This document shows, piece by piece, positions 1 to 9,674 of a stretch of 64,000 bases of DNA. Within the stretch, counting starts at the first letter, position 1; each line of letters starts with the position of its first letter. Both the position numbers and the translations under genes were made by a program. Under the pieces are notes generated by a model that made no database searches, was not told the DNA's origin, and saw nothing but the letters and a program-made list of their open reading frames with translations. The stretch comes from Saxidomus purpurata (lineage: Eukaryota; Mollusca; Bivalvia; Venerida; Veneridae): NCBI GenBank assembly GCA_022818135.1, contig JAFMSR010000008.1, positions 33,312,655 through 33,376,654 of the forward strand, written 5' to 3'.

Positions 1-780
1 TAACTGTGACTAAATTTGCAAAAACACATGTCATACATAATCACATTGTAAAGCAATGGCATTGCACTCCGTCCTGAGAGTGTATCGACATTCCTTATAT
101 CCTTCCTTGTATTTTTGGAAATACAGTTGTAGACGAAGACGTAGGAGAACCGAAAGATGCGTAATAAGAACATATATTCATTCCAGTTGCATCCATAAAC
201 CTCTATTAAGTTAGTACACTTACTGAATGGACAATTTTGACCATTATGCATGCATACAAGCGCGCTTAATATATCTATTTCTGTACGCATGTCGTTGATA
301 GGCGGAACTTTTCTTGCACCAGATGGGGATATCTGCAGTTTTTACCACTGCTGGAAAATCTCTTCTTGCATACCAGATAGGGATAGCTGCAGTTTTTACC
401 CCTCATGTTAGACGACTCGCGTGAATTACTTGTGGCGTAACGTTATAAACAATGTGGCGTCACTTTCCCAAACACAGCATCTGAATAACGTTTGTTTTTA
501 TATTAAAATGCATCATTTCGATAAATTTGTATTTAAATATCTATTTTAAAGTGCAAGACTGTATGCAAGAAAAAGTTTCTACTGTGAGATACTTGGTTCA
601 GATGGAAATATCCGTCACTTCGGGTAACTGTTTCGCGGGAACTCGGCAGAGATCTTTTTATTCTCTTTATCAATATGAAGTAGATCTATTGCGTTTAGAA
701 AGATAGTTTATTGAACAAAAGGTTACAAACCCATACGTCCGTGCAACGTAAACATATTAGGCAACTAGATGTTGTATCAA
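1..780. other. Non-coding flank with a dispersed-repeat fragment
   Basis: No convincing ORF. Positions about 314-400 hold a short direct duplication (motif GATATCTGCAGTTTTTACC, then a near copy about 50 bases on). Positions about 432-545 resemble 38200-38305 (shared TCACTTTCCCAAAC, CAGCATCTG and AACGTTTGTTTTTAT), so this is a fragment of the dispersed repeat described at 62536. The rest looks unique. Confidence 0.5.
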
Positions 781-1250
781 GTCGACAATTCAAATTTGAA
801 TTTCGAATGCCGCGCTGGCACGACATTCAAACTTTAGAATGTTTTAAGATTTTGAATGTCGAATGTCGTATGTCGCGCTGACACGACATTCAATTTCTGA
901 ATGTCAAATGTCGTATTAGATGTTGTAACAAGTCGACATTTCAAATTTTAATTTCGAATGCCGCGCTGACACGACATTCAAATTTTAGCATTTTTGTAGA
1001 TTTTGAATGTCAAATGTCGTATGTCGCGCTTGCACGACATTCAAACTTTAGCAGTTTTGTAGAGCTTGAATGTCGAATGTCGTATGTTGCGCTGGCACGG
1101 CATCCAATTTTTGATTGTCGAATGTCGTATATCGAATGTCGTATGTCGCGCTGGCACGACATTCAAACATCAGCATTTTTGTAGATTTTGAATGTCAAAT
1201 GTCGCATGTGGCGCTGGCACGACATTCAAATTCTGAATGTCATTTGTCGC
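781..1250. repeat. 63-bp satellite with internal dyad symmetry
   Basis: Tandem units are marked by CGCGCTGGCACGACATTCAA-type motifs at 811, 874, 962, 1025, 1088, 1147 and 1210, giving spacings of 63, 88, 63, 63, 59 and 63. Each unit pairs a CGACATTCAA segment with a TGAATGTCG segment, so every monomer can fold into a hairpin. The 88-base interval carries an extra TTGTAACAAGTCGACA piece that also occurs just before the array (about 770-790), which suggests a composite monomer. No coding potential. Confidence 0.8.
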
Positions 1251-2334
1251 TTGTTGAGCTAACTTCACGTAAATTACAATAATCAATACATATTGTCAGA
1301 GCTCTAAAATTATAGCAGATGGATTGTCAACGAGAACAGTAAAATGTCATGGAATGATTGACAACACGAACTATTCTTTAATGCCTGTACATGAAACTAT
1401 TTATTTGCATCCGTCTCCAAAAGATAGTCAATAATCATGTTATATGAACATTTTAGTACTTTATTATTTGAGCAGAAAAGTGTGAACTGTCATAAATGGG
1501 TTTTCTCCTTTCAAAAGCCCTAAACACAAAAGTAGACAGTTAAAGCATTTGAGGGCAATTCAACCAAATTAGGACTATTTCGATGTTTCCGATAATATTT
1601 ATATTGTTCTGTCGTCTGAGGATTTTTTTAACTTTACATTCCAGTATGAAGTTCTTCATTACGAGTGTTGTATATGCATATAAAACAGGTCGTTCATGTC
1701 TAGGGAATTGATTTGTTAATTTCATCTGTCCGTTTCTGAAAGTAATCTATGTCCTGATAATTATTGCATAGTTAATGAGAATATGAATTTTGAAACGTTT
1801 ATGTTACTTGGTTACACTTTAAAACTAATATCAGGAAAACGTTTGTAAGTGGACGCTCGTGAAAAGATTCGTTTAGCTCTGTATTCCAATTTTATATTAA
1901 GATGGTTCTAAGCCTTTGATTGAAAAGATTGGTTAGTTCTCAAAATCCTGTAAGCCATAGGATTCTGTAATAATTTTTATTTGGTCTACGCAAGTACTGT
2001 ATCATTCATCATAATAGTATGACCTTGTTGGATATATTTATTGCTGTTGGTACCAAACTTTTATAACTTGAATTAACCTCATGTTGCGTCAAGATTTTCT
2101 TCCTAACTATAGGCTTGACTGAAAGCCGAATATAAATATAGACGACCGTGTATTGTCCAGCAATAAACAAGTGCCGATTAAATACTGCCTTAAATACGTT
2201 ATTAGGATTTGGACACGTACGCTGCTATGAAGGTATGAATTTGTAACAAGGTATACCCTCCGCCGCAAACTGGAGCATTGAAGGAATTGATATTACCTAG
2301 TGAAGTTTTCTCGCAGAGGTACGCAGCATCGTTT
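1251..2334. other. AT-rich non-coding stretch
   Basis: Stops are frequent in all frames and I see no splice-bounded ORF and no recognisable repeat. The 61-codon minus-strand ORF at 1540-1725 has biased, unstructured composition and no family resemblance. Confidence 0.4.
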
Positions 2335-3207
2335 TTGTCGAGCCCGCCTGTGGTGAGCTCGAAATAGTTGTCACTTTTGGCGGTTCGGTGTATGTGCGTG
2401 CGTCCGTGCGTGCGTCCGTGCGTGCGTCCGTCCGATATTTTCCGGACCATATCTTTTTCACGCATGGAGGGATTTTGATGTTACTTGGCACAAATGTTCA
2501 CCATCATAAGAAGGAGTGTCATGCACAAGAACCAGGTCCCTAGGTCTAAGGTCAAGGTCACACTTGGAGGTTAAAGGTTAAATTCAAGAATGACTTTGTC
2601 CGGAGCATATCTTTTTCATGCATGGAGGGATTTTAATTTAACTTGGCACAAATGTTCACCATCATGAGACGGAGTGTCATGTGCAAGAACCAGGTCCCTA
2701 GGTCTAAGGTCAAGGTCACACTTGGAGGTTAAAGGTTGAATTCAAGAATGACTTTGTCCGGAGCATATCTTTTTCATGCATGGATGGATTTTAATTTTAC
2801 TTGGCACAAATGTTCACCATCATGAGACGGAGTGTCATGCGCAAGAACCAGGTCCCTAGGGCTAAGGTCAAGGTCACACTTAGAGGTTAAAGTTCAAAGT
2901 CAAGAATATCTTTGTCTGGAGCATTTCTTCTTCATGCATGGAGGGATTTTGATGTTACTTTGTACAAATGTTCACCACCATGGTCTACCCTTGTTTTTAG
3001 AATTACTTCCCTTTGTTGTTACTATAAATAGCTTATATTGTAAGTTTTTTTATTACTGGCCGTAGAGAAAAATCGAGACCAATTTTCTGTGGTACAACAT
3101 GCATGTTACATCCAATATTTAGGTGTATTTTGACCCATCTCTACTTGGTAAGGAGTTAGCCCTTTTGACATATGGCGGGCTCGACATGTTGCACGTGGGC
3201 ATCTAGT
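2335..3207 (+). mobile_element. HINE-like element, family A copy 1 (intact)
   Basis: Non-autonomous element with matching 12-bp inverted motifs: GTCGAGCCCGCC at 2337-2348 and GGCGGGCTCGAC at 3174-3185. The 5' end folds on itself (TCGAGC with GAGCTCGA), followed by a GTGCGTGCGTCC-type leader (2391-2432), then about four ~150-bp core units beginning TCCGGAGCATATCTTTTTC and containing the motif TCAAGGTCA. A small hairpin (TGC-ACGTGG-GCA) precedes the terminal CTAGT. Architecture matches bivalve pearl/Helentron-derived elements (family knowledge). This copy is the empty-site reference for the two B insertions in copy 2 at 20825. ORFs overlapping it are leader or core artefacts. Confidence 0.75.
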
Positions 3208-4021
3208 CTATAAAAGGCACACGAAGTTAGTGATCTGTTAAAGTGGTCAAACTAAAGGCCTGTAAACCAAAAATTTTTCTACCAGTCAGCTTTAGTTAAT
3301 TTCTAATGCCAAAATCATGGCTACTGAACATCTCGGAGAGATTAATATTTGGTCAGAGTTTTATTCAAATCCATCGAGCGGCTTAGGAGATACTGAGCGG
3401 ACACAAATTCAAGATTCAAACCTTTGACGTTAACATGTGTCCTTGGCCTCGAGACAGTGTGCTGGATCATAGGTTATACACATTGTCTCAATGAGGTAAT
3501 CATTTTACAAGAGTTTCATCAAACCGTTAAAAAATGTTGAAAAAAAACAGACGTTTGACCGTAAGTTGTGTCCTTGACCTAAAGCCAGCGTGACCGGCTC
3601 GTGGGTTCAGCACATCATCTTTATTAAATGAACGTTTGACCCGAGTTAAAGCAAAATCCTTTAATAGGATTTGCAGCGGACATAAAATGTTCGAAACGTT
3701 CACCCTATCTTAAGTTACGACTGACTTTACGGTGGTGCTATTCCAGTAACTCAAAACACATCTTTTATCGACGCCTTACTGATACCGTAACTTACGACGT
3801 CGTAAGTAGATAATGTTAGTCTGTAATATGCATACACTTTATCGGCATATTGAGAGTAAATAATATTGGCTTAGAAAACGCAACACGGACATGGGATAAA
3901 TTACTTTTCGGGCAAAGACAGCGCATTTTTTCATTTGGTTTTAGGTACCTAACATCTGCAGAATTCCAACGGAGTCTTCAATTTATCCTAATGTATCGTG
4001 CATATGCCACTTGCACATAAC
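3208..4021. other. Degraded dispersed repeat, no gene
   Basis: Contains two loosely similar segments built round phrases such as GTGTCCTTGGCCTCGAGACAG (3440) and GTGTCCTTGACCTAAAGCCAG (3566), about 126 bases apart, suggesting an old tandem-core repeat. A near-palindromic stretch lies around 3725-3810. No supported coding sequence. Confidence 0.35.
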
Positions 4022-4157
4022 TGTCATAGGGTGAGAAAAATGTGCAGCCTGACCGGGACTCGAACCCGTGACCCTTCGCTTACAGGGCGAATGCTGAGCT
4101 ATCCGGCCGCCTACATATTTTCTCTCCTTTTTCATAATGAAGTCCGTAACCGTGACA
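4022..4157 (-). mobile_element. Solo LTR of the tRNA-bearing TRIM family
   Basis: Read on the minus strand it starts TGTCACGGTTACGGA and ends CACCCTATGACA, colinear over 136 bases with the two LTRs at 29216 and 29475. It contains the same tRNA-like core (minus strand of 4047-4108) with anticodon stem TTCGC/GCGAA and B-box GGTTCGAGTCC, but the D-loop is shortened. There is no second LTR or internal region, so it is best read as a solo LTR left by recombination, or as a single-unit insertion. Flanks do not show a clean target duplication (ATAAC versus TAATC). A predicted protein over this site would be an artefact of the antisense tRNA-like stretch. Confidence 0.75.
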
Positions 4158-4499
4158 TAATCATTTCAAAAGATCTTATTGTTGGCACCTTCAAATGTAA
4201 ACCCTTCTCCCCTTGCGGGTAAACAATCATGTGTCTATTCGAAATGAAGTTAAGTTTGCAGGGATTAATTGCCATAGTGTCGAAATAATAGTTTTACTGA
4301 AAATATTTATATATTACGCGATCTTTTGTATATAAAACAGTATTGAAGCAGCATGGTTGTTTCCTTGTGCTAGAATCACAATGTTATAGTAATATATATT
4401 TAAGCAAATGTTCTGCTGAACGCAGGGCCAAACATTTTGCGACGATATGCAACCAATCCGTATGTATGTAATTCTGTCATCATAGTAACATTTAAAGGA

Positions 4500-4626
4500 T
4501 TAGCTAACAACATCCTTAGTTCGTCCGTATGCAGATCTGATCTTGATGAACGATCTAGATCTGCATTATCGAATGCAGATCTGATGCTGATGTACGATCT
4601 AGATCCGCAGTATCGAGTGCAAATCT
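4500..4626. repeat. 44-bp satellite, left edge of N gap 1
   Basis: Repeats of the unit with GCAGATCTGAT ... ACGATCTAGATCTGC, whose ends (GCAGATCT and AGATCTGC) are reverse complements. Same family as 45641-46165. The array runs straight into the gap. Confidence 0.8.
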
Positions 4627-5126
4627 NNNNNNNNNNNNNNNNNNNNNNNNNNNNNNNNNNNNNNNNNNNNNNNNNNNNNNNNNNNNNNNNNNNNNNNNNN
4701 NNNNNNNNNNNNNNNNNNNNNNNNNNNNNNNNNNNNNNNNNNNNNNNNNNNNNNNNNNNNNNNNNNNNNNNNNNNNNNNNNNNNNNNNNNNNNNNNNNNN
4801 NNNNNNNNNNNNNNNNNNNNNNNNNNNNNNNNNNNNNNNNNNNNNNNNNNNNNNNNNNNNNNNNNNNNNNNNNNNNNNNNNNNNNNNNNNNNNNNNNNNN
4901 NNNNNNNNNNNNNNNNNNNNNNNNNNNNNNNNNNNNNNNNNNNNNNNNNNNNNNNNNNNNNNNNNNNNNNNNNNNNNNNNNNNNNNNNNNNNNNNNNNNN
5001 NNNNNNNNNNNNNNNNNNNNNNNNNNNNNNNNNNNNNNNNNNNNNNNNNNNNNNNNNNNNNNNNNNNNNNNNNNNNNNNNNNNNNNNNNNNNNNNNNNNN
5101 NNNNNNNNNNNNNNNNNNNNNNNNNN
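4627..5126. other. Assembly gap, 500 N
   Basis: Exactly 500 undetermined bases, a placeholder size. The satellite on its left side suggests that the missing sequence is, at least partly, more satellite. ORFs spanning it are meaningless. Confidence 0.99.
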
Positions 5127-5248
5127 TCATTATTACCATTTCATAGTCTACTCTTGTAGTTCAGTTTTCATCTCTGAACCTCACCCTGTAACTTTACATA
5201 GTGATCATAATCATACTTTGTTGTGCATATCATGGTCACATTGCAGTC

Positions 5249-5330
5249 AGTTGATTTTTCACATAATTGGTTACATGTTGGAGAAGACAAGTTGATTTTT
5301 CACATAATTGGTTACATGTTGGAGAAGACA
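5249..5330. repeat. 41-bp direct tandem duplication
   Basis: Two identical 41-base units (5249-5289 and 5290-5330) beginning AGTTGATTTTTCACATAATT. No obvious function; probably a recent slippage or repair product. Confidence 0.85.
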
Positions 5331-5722
5331 TACATTTTATATCAAAACCAGACATCTGTGGTAGTTCTATACTGTACTGTACAGTGTTACTATAACGTAA
5401 TAAGTCACTATTCAAAAATATTATAACACACAGTAGTACTACAGGCCATTGGTGTGCAGAGTGATCATGATCTGCACTCATTGCAAAGACAGACTGACTT
5501 GCAGTCAGTAGGGTAAAGTATAATTGAGCACTGAGTTGTGAATGTACAATTAGCATATTGTAAAACAATGGTAAAAACTGAAGAAGAACATACGGTCATA
5601 GCTCAAGGATGATATTCAGACTCTATGATTTAATTTGTTGTTCATAATCTATGCATGTATTATGTTCATCCAGTTGATCTTTTCAACAATGTGTGAAATA
5701 CCCATTGTATACAAGTGTCCAG

Positions 5723-5762
5723 ATTTCAGACAACAAAATACATTATGTATGACAGCCTGGAG
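5723..5762 (+). CDS. Candidate small coding exon of an unidentified gene
   Basis: Open segment preceded by AG at 5722 (or 5729) and followed by GTAAAT at 5763. It reads (FQ)TTKYIMYDSLE and ends in phase 0, which is exactly the phase in which the next candidate exon (5939) opens, so the two join without a frameshift. I do not recognise the protein. The exon is short, so the case rests mainly on phase agreement with its neighbour. It could be chance. Confidence 0.4.
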
Positions 5763-5938
5763 GTAAATTTATAAAGTTTACTGAATATAATAGTTGGTCT
5801 GTTTATTCTTGATATAAGAGGATAAGAGGACAAGTGAGATGTATTCTCAAGTAATTGTTGCAAATGTTTACTGCTAAAAGTTTCTAACAGAGTCAAGAGG
5901 TGAAGACTGAATTGTACAAATTTAAATTCTTTATGCAG

Positions 5939-6029
5939 ACATACAGAGTGAGAGAAGATGTTAGAAGACTTGATTTACCTGTTGGAGCTGAACACCAAAA
6001 GTTTTTTAATGTGGACCCAAAGGAACAAG
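5939..6029 (+). CDS. Candidate coding exon of an unidentified gene
   Basis: 91 bases open in one frame only, after a TTTATGCAG acceptor and before GTTAAT. It reads TYRVREDVRRLDLPVGAEHQ and continues to about 30 residues with natural-looking composition (charged, few low-complexity runs), unlike the repeat-derived ORFs around it. It ends in phase 1. No family recognised. A LINE fragment sits 120 bases downstream, in what would be the following intron. No exon in the right phase was found before 9036, so either an exon was missed or the gene is broken here. Confidence 0.5.
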
Positions 6030-6148
6030 GTTAATATGCACTTTATTTATAAATGTTTTAGGATTAATGTCACACTCAGTTCTGTAAAGGGTTGTGGGAT
6101 TTATTTGAAAACTTCAATAAAGTCTTCAGGGATATTAAAGTGTTAAGT

Positions 6149-7400
6149 TACAAGACAAGACAAGACAAGACAACTCTTTATTAGTATAATCAGGTTACAC
6201 ATGAACATTTTCAATTAATGCATGGGTAACAACAAGATCAAATTTTTCTCAATAGTACAAAGTGTGGTGGACAAAAAATAATTATTTTGATGGTATTAAC
6301 CAATGTTATAGGTGTTGCAATTTTATGATCCGGTTTCTACGGGGGAAACTTATAACATATAATATCTCATTACCATTTTTATTGGGGTGTATCGTAATCA
6401 ATTTACTATAACATGGATAAATTAACCCGTGAAAATTCATTTACTCATGCACGAGGAAATCGTGTTCGTATTATCATGATTCTAACAATAGCAGTTTTAA
6501 CGGGGGGGAACTTTATCAATTGGCGTCGCGGGTAGTAATCTGCGATGTAAATATCAACAAATAGTCGGCAGGTCGTTACAATAGTGACTTACTGGATATT
6601 ATTTACAGTTTTGAACACGGTAATATTTTATTTTCTAAGCCGTTGAATAGTTATTTGGTGATTTTCAGTATATACGCTATTAATTGTTCAAGGTTTCGTA
6701 GCAAGTAGATGTTATCCGTGTTTAGAATTTTCTTAAATGACAGAATATTTGGGTGCTTGATTATGTCTGGGGGGAGTAATTTCTCACGGAGTGATTTAAA
6801 CCTTTTACAGCATAGAAGTGTGTGAAATTCGTCCCCCAAGTCTGAGAAGCAGAACGTACAGTTTCTGTCATTATATTCTTGATTATTTTTCCAGCGACCT
6901 GTTTCTATTGGGAGTTTGTGATTCGCTGTTCTAAATTTAAATAGTGTTAGTCCTTGTTGTCGTGGTAAAATTTTCAGGTAATTTTCAAAGCTTATTGTTT
7001 CTTTAAATAGTTTATATGTTCTTCCTTTTGAGGAGTTTTCTAAATTGTTCGACCATTGTTGATAGAATTGATTGATTAGTGTTTCTTTTATTAAGTTTGC
7101 ACAGTGTCTGAAATCTAGATTCCTTTGATTTAACCATAAGTATGAGCAACCAGTATTATTAAGAATGTCATAAATATGTTTCAACCAGCGGTAATTTTTA
7201 AATTCACGCGAGAAAAGCATTGCTTCGTAGCATAGATATGCCAGTTTACTGTTTTTACCGAGCAGAAGCCTGTTCCAAAAAGCTATCATTCGTGATTTAA
7301 TTGTCAATTCAATGGGGTATCGACCTAATTCTGCGTATAACATGTACATTGGGGTGCTTTTTCGTGTTACAAAACTCTTGACTGAACTTAGGTCCTATTT
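6149..7400 (-). pseudogene. 5'-truncated LINE, C-terminal part of ORF2
   Basis: The minus-strand ORF 6651-7349 reads as the end of a non-LTR retrotransposon polyprotein: an ELGRYPIELTIKSRMIAFW segment near its start, then, about 60 residues before the end, a zinc-knuckle-like CTFCFSDLGDEFHTLLCC (C-x2-C-x8-H-x4-C). This arrangement follows the reverse transcriptase in many invertebrate LINEs. Sense upstream sequence (to about 7400) adds FVTRKSTP before the first Met, so the true ORF was longer. The 3' end is marked by an (ACAAG)n run at 6150-6171, that is a (CTTGT)n tail on the element strand. Endonuclease and RT domains are missing, consistent with 5' truncation on insertion. Clade not determinable by eye. 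Confidence 0.75.
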
Positions 7401-7581
7401 TATTTTAAACTTGGTTAAAGTGTTGCATGCATTAAATTTAAACTATGAAGGGATCCATGTGTTGGAAAAAGTTCAGTGCATTACCAGAGAATTGCGATCT
7501 TCTTGATCTTGATTTTGATTGAATACAGTGATACATCTTACCAACATTATTTCACCATGCTTGCGTCAAGTGTTGGACTAT

Positions 7582-8130
7582 CTATTCACTTTTTCTGATT
7601 TCCTTAATAAACATATTCACAGGATTAGTTGATTTCCTGTAATTCTGTATAATTCCATGCGGTAGTAAATTCCAATCCCGTATAGTGTTGGGAAAGAAGC
7701 TAAATTTAAAAACATCTGTCCGAGCATAAATTAAGTTGAAATGTTCATTGTGTTTGTTCTTTGTGACACTTACAGGTTTAACAAGATTATTAACAGGTAC
7801 CCTTTCAGTGTTATTCAAACCTTTGCAGAATAAATTAAGACGACTCTGTTTCCTCTTTCCATTGAAAGAATCTACTTTCAACTTTTCTAAAATTTCAATC
7901 ATGCTTCCTGGATCGAAGTTGTAATTCGAAGTAATGAATCTTGCTGAGCATTTCTGTACTGCTTCTAATTTGTTTTTTAAATATAACTCATACTGAGCAT
8001 GCATATTCTAAAACCGGTCTGATGAGTCCCTTATACGCTTGTAGTTTAACTTCTTGTGAGCATTCATGTAGATTTCTCCTTAATGAACCAAAAGTTCTAT
8101 ATGCTTTATTACAAAAATGCGTGTCAGATT
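7582..8130 (-). pseudogene. LINE reverse-transcriptase C-terminal fragment, frameshifted
   Basis: The minus-strand ORF (7582-8004) contains LEAVQKCSARFITSNY and, later, RTDVFKFSFFPNTIRDWNLL, both typical of the region just after the RT thumb in jockey/CR1-like LINEs. Sense-upstream sequence to about 8130 adds LRRNLHECSQEVKLQAYKGL and RPVLEYACSV in a different frame; there the conserved SVW tryptophan has become a stop and the frame shifts before the 140-codon ORF. It is a dead fragment of a LINE different from the one at 6149, in the same orientation. Confidence 0.75.
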
Positions 8131-8170
8131 GTGTGTCAGATAATTTGTAATAATCCTGAAGTTGCTGTCA

Positions 8171-8345
8171 TTCAACGCCGCCGAGTATTTGGAATGCAAA
8201 ATAAAATTGATCCATGGACGCAAGTCTATGAATTGCTTCATCAAAAGTTAAAGTTAAACACATATTTTTTCTACATTCGAGGCCTCCGGGGCATAAACTT
8301 TGATTAATGCACAAACTTCAAGAAAAGATACGTAAATCAAAAATG
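8171..8345. repeat. Dispersed repeat, copy 1 of a pair
   Basis: Colinear with 32909-33064: shared blocks ATTCAACGCC, TTGATCCATGGA, TTCTACATT-GAGGCCTCC, GGGCAT and AGAAAAGATACGTAAATCAA. About 80% alike by eye, with small indels. Type unknown; no inverted ends seen. Confidence 0.6.
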
Positions 8346-9035
8346 TAAATTCTATTCATTCAGTCTGTTATGTGACTAAAATTTCTTTATTTGGCTAAAA
8401 GAACAATGGAGAGAGCAATAGTATAGCCACATAAGTATTACTTCGTGAGAATGTTGTTAGTCCGTCTAGTACCATAATTAAGGAACCAATGGATACATAT
8501 AACCAATTTTGTATTCTGTAACAACAGAAAATTAAGAATTTTGATAAACACAGAAATTAGGCCCTTAAAGTATCTACCCAATATTTTCATAAATGCAAGA
8601 CACGATAGCTTTCGTGCACTGATTTCATAGCTAAAAATAATTGAAAGGGTCAATATTAATATAAAGATGGAAAAAGGCAGGTGGTGCATTATACATTACG
8701 TTTAGTATATAAACATAAATTATCAATAGTTTTTTTTTTTTTTTTTAAATTATCTATTCATTGCACTCTTTAAGATATGTTTATCATTTATTCATGGCAG
8801 ATTCAAGCTGTGTTGAATATATTAAGTGAAACATACTTTTCACTCCATTTACTTTTGCACTGATACTTCTTTCGTTTTGTGACCAGTGCATAAGCAACTC
8901 TGGGTATTGATCACTTCCAGTGATAGCCCCCCACCCTGGTTTGTACATTTTGCAGAATTGTGCTGTTACTTTTGAAACACATGGTTTAAGGAGCACCTAT
9001 GGATGCTTTTATATACTCTTTATTTCTATTTTCAG
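8346..9035. other. Non-coding stretch
   Basis: AT-rich, with an 18-base poly-T at about 8730. The last part has a pyrimidine-rich tract leading to the acceptor of the candidate exon at 9036. Minus ORFs 8438-8689 and 8784-8996 have no supporting features. Confidence 0.4.
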
Positions 9036-9148
9036 GTGAAATTAAGGGGGCATTCTGGTAATTACTTACTACTTTCCATTGATCAAAGGCTTCATCATCT
9101 TGACATCAATACAGCCACAGAGGACATGTACACTGTTGAATGTTACAG
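9036..9148 (+). CDS. Candidate coding exon of an unidentified gene
   Basis: A 113-base open segment between TTTCTATTTTCAG and GTAATG, open in one frame only. It reads VKLRGHSGNYLLLSIDQRLH, continues ..DINTATEDMYTVECY and ends in phase 2. Acceptor and donor are both strong. The segment at 30727 begins in the phase that would continue this exon (ECY-R-TVHTFNVTLHRQRQY, then stop). I cannot name the protein. It may belong with the exons at 5723 and 5939, but the phase from 5939 does not fit directly. Confidence 0.55.
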
Positions 9149-9177
9149 GTAATGTGTAGTTGTAGTTAATTTTAGTC

Positions 9178-9560
9178 TGGCAAGAACAGCTACCTGTACT
9201 TGCTGGTTGATTCAGCACTTTAGTAAATAGGACTGTTTAGGCAGAAAGAAATTGTAAACATTCTACTCAAAATAGAAGGAAGCCATGTTTTTGAGACAGA
9301 ATATTACTGGTTAAGAGCATCTTAACAACAATTTATGTCATTAATGTGTATAATATTGCAAAATTGTATGTAAATCCCTTTTGTCTCTTGACCTTATACT
9401 TGCACACTTTATTTTATTGTTTCTGTTAGTCAGTTTCAAGTTGGGGTATACCAAGCAGGCTTTCAAATTCAGTCAAAGTGAAGTAGTTAGTGGCCAATGC
9501 CTTGCAAGGAAGTGGTTGAGGTAATAGAGGTAAAATGTTATAAACATGAGGTTTTATGGT
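9178..9560 (+). repeat. Dispersed repeat, inverted relative to 18055-18415
   Basis: The reverse complement of 18055-18415 matches this stretch in order: GGCAAGAACAGCTACCTGTA, AGGACTGTTTAGGCAGAAAG, AATCCCTTTTGTCTCTTGAC, GCAAGG at the far end. The phrase ATACCAAGCAGGCTTTC also resembles ATGCCAAGCAGGCTTCC inside the adjacent 1.36-kb units, so this piece is related to the array. Confidence 0.75.
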
Positions 9561-9674
9561 GCCATAACAGTCTTAATATTATTGAGTTTCTTAGAATTGC
9601 TGTGTAGACTTATCATTTTTGACCATAAGGCAGTAGCTTAATTTAAAAACTGATTAAACATCTCATTTCTCATA

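Noticed and set aside
4437..5159. 240-codon open frame across N gap 1
   Set aside because: Nearly all residues are undetermined; the rest is satellite translation.
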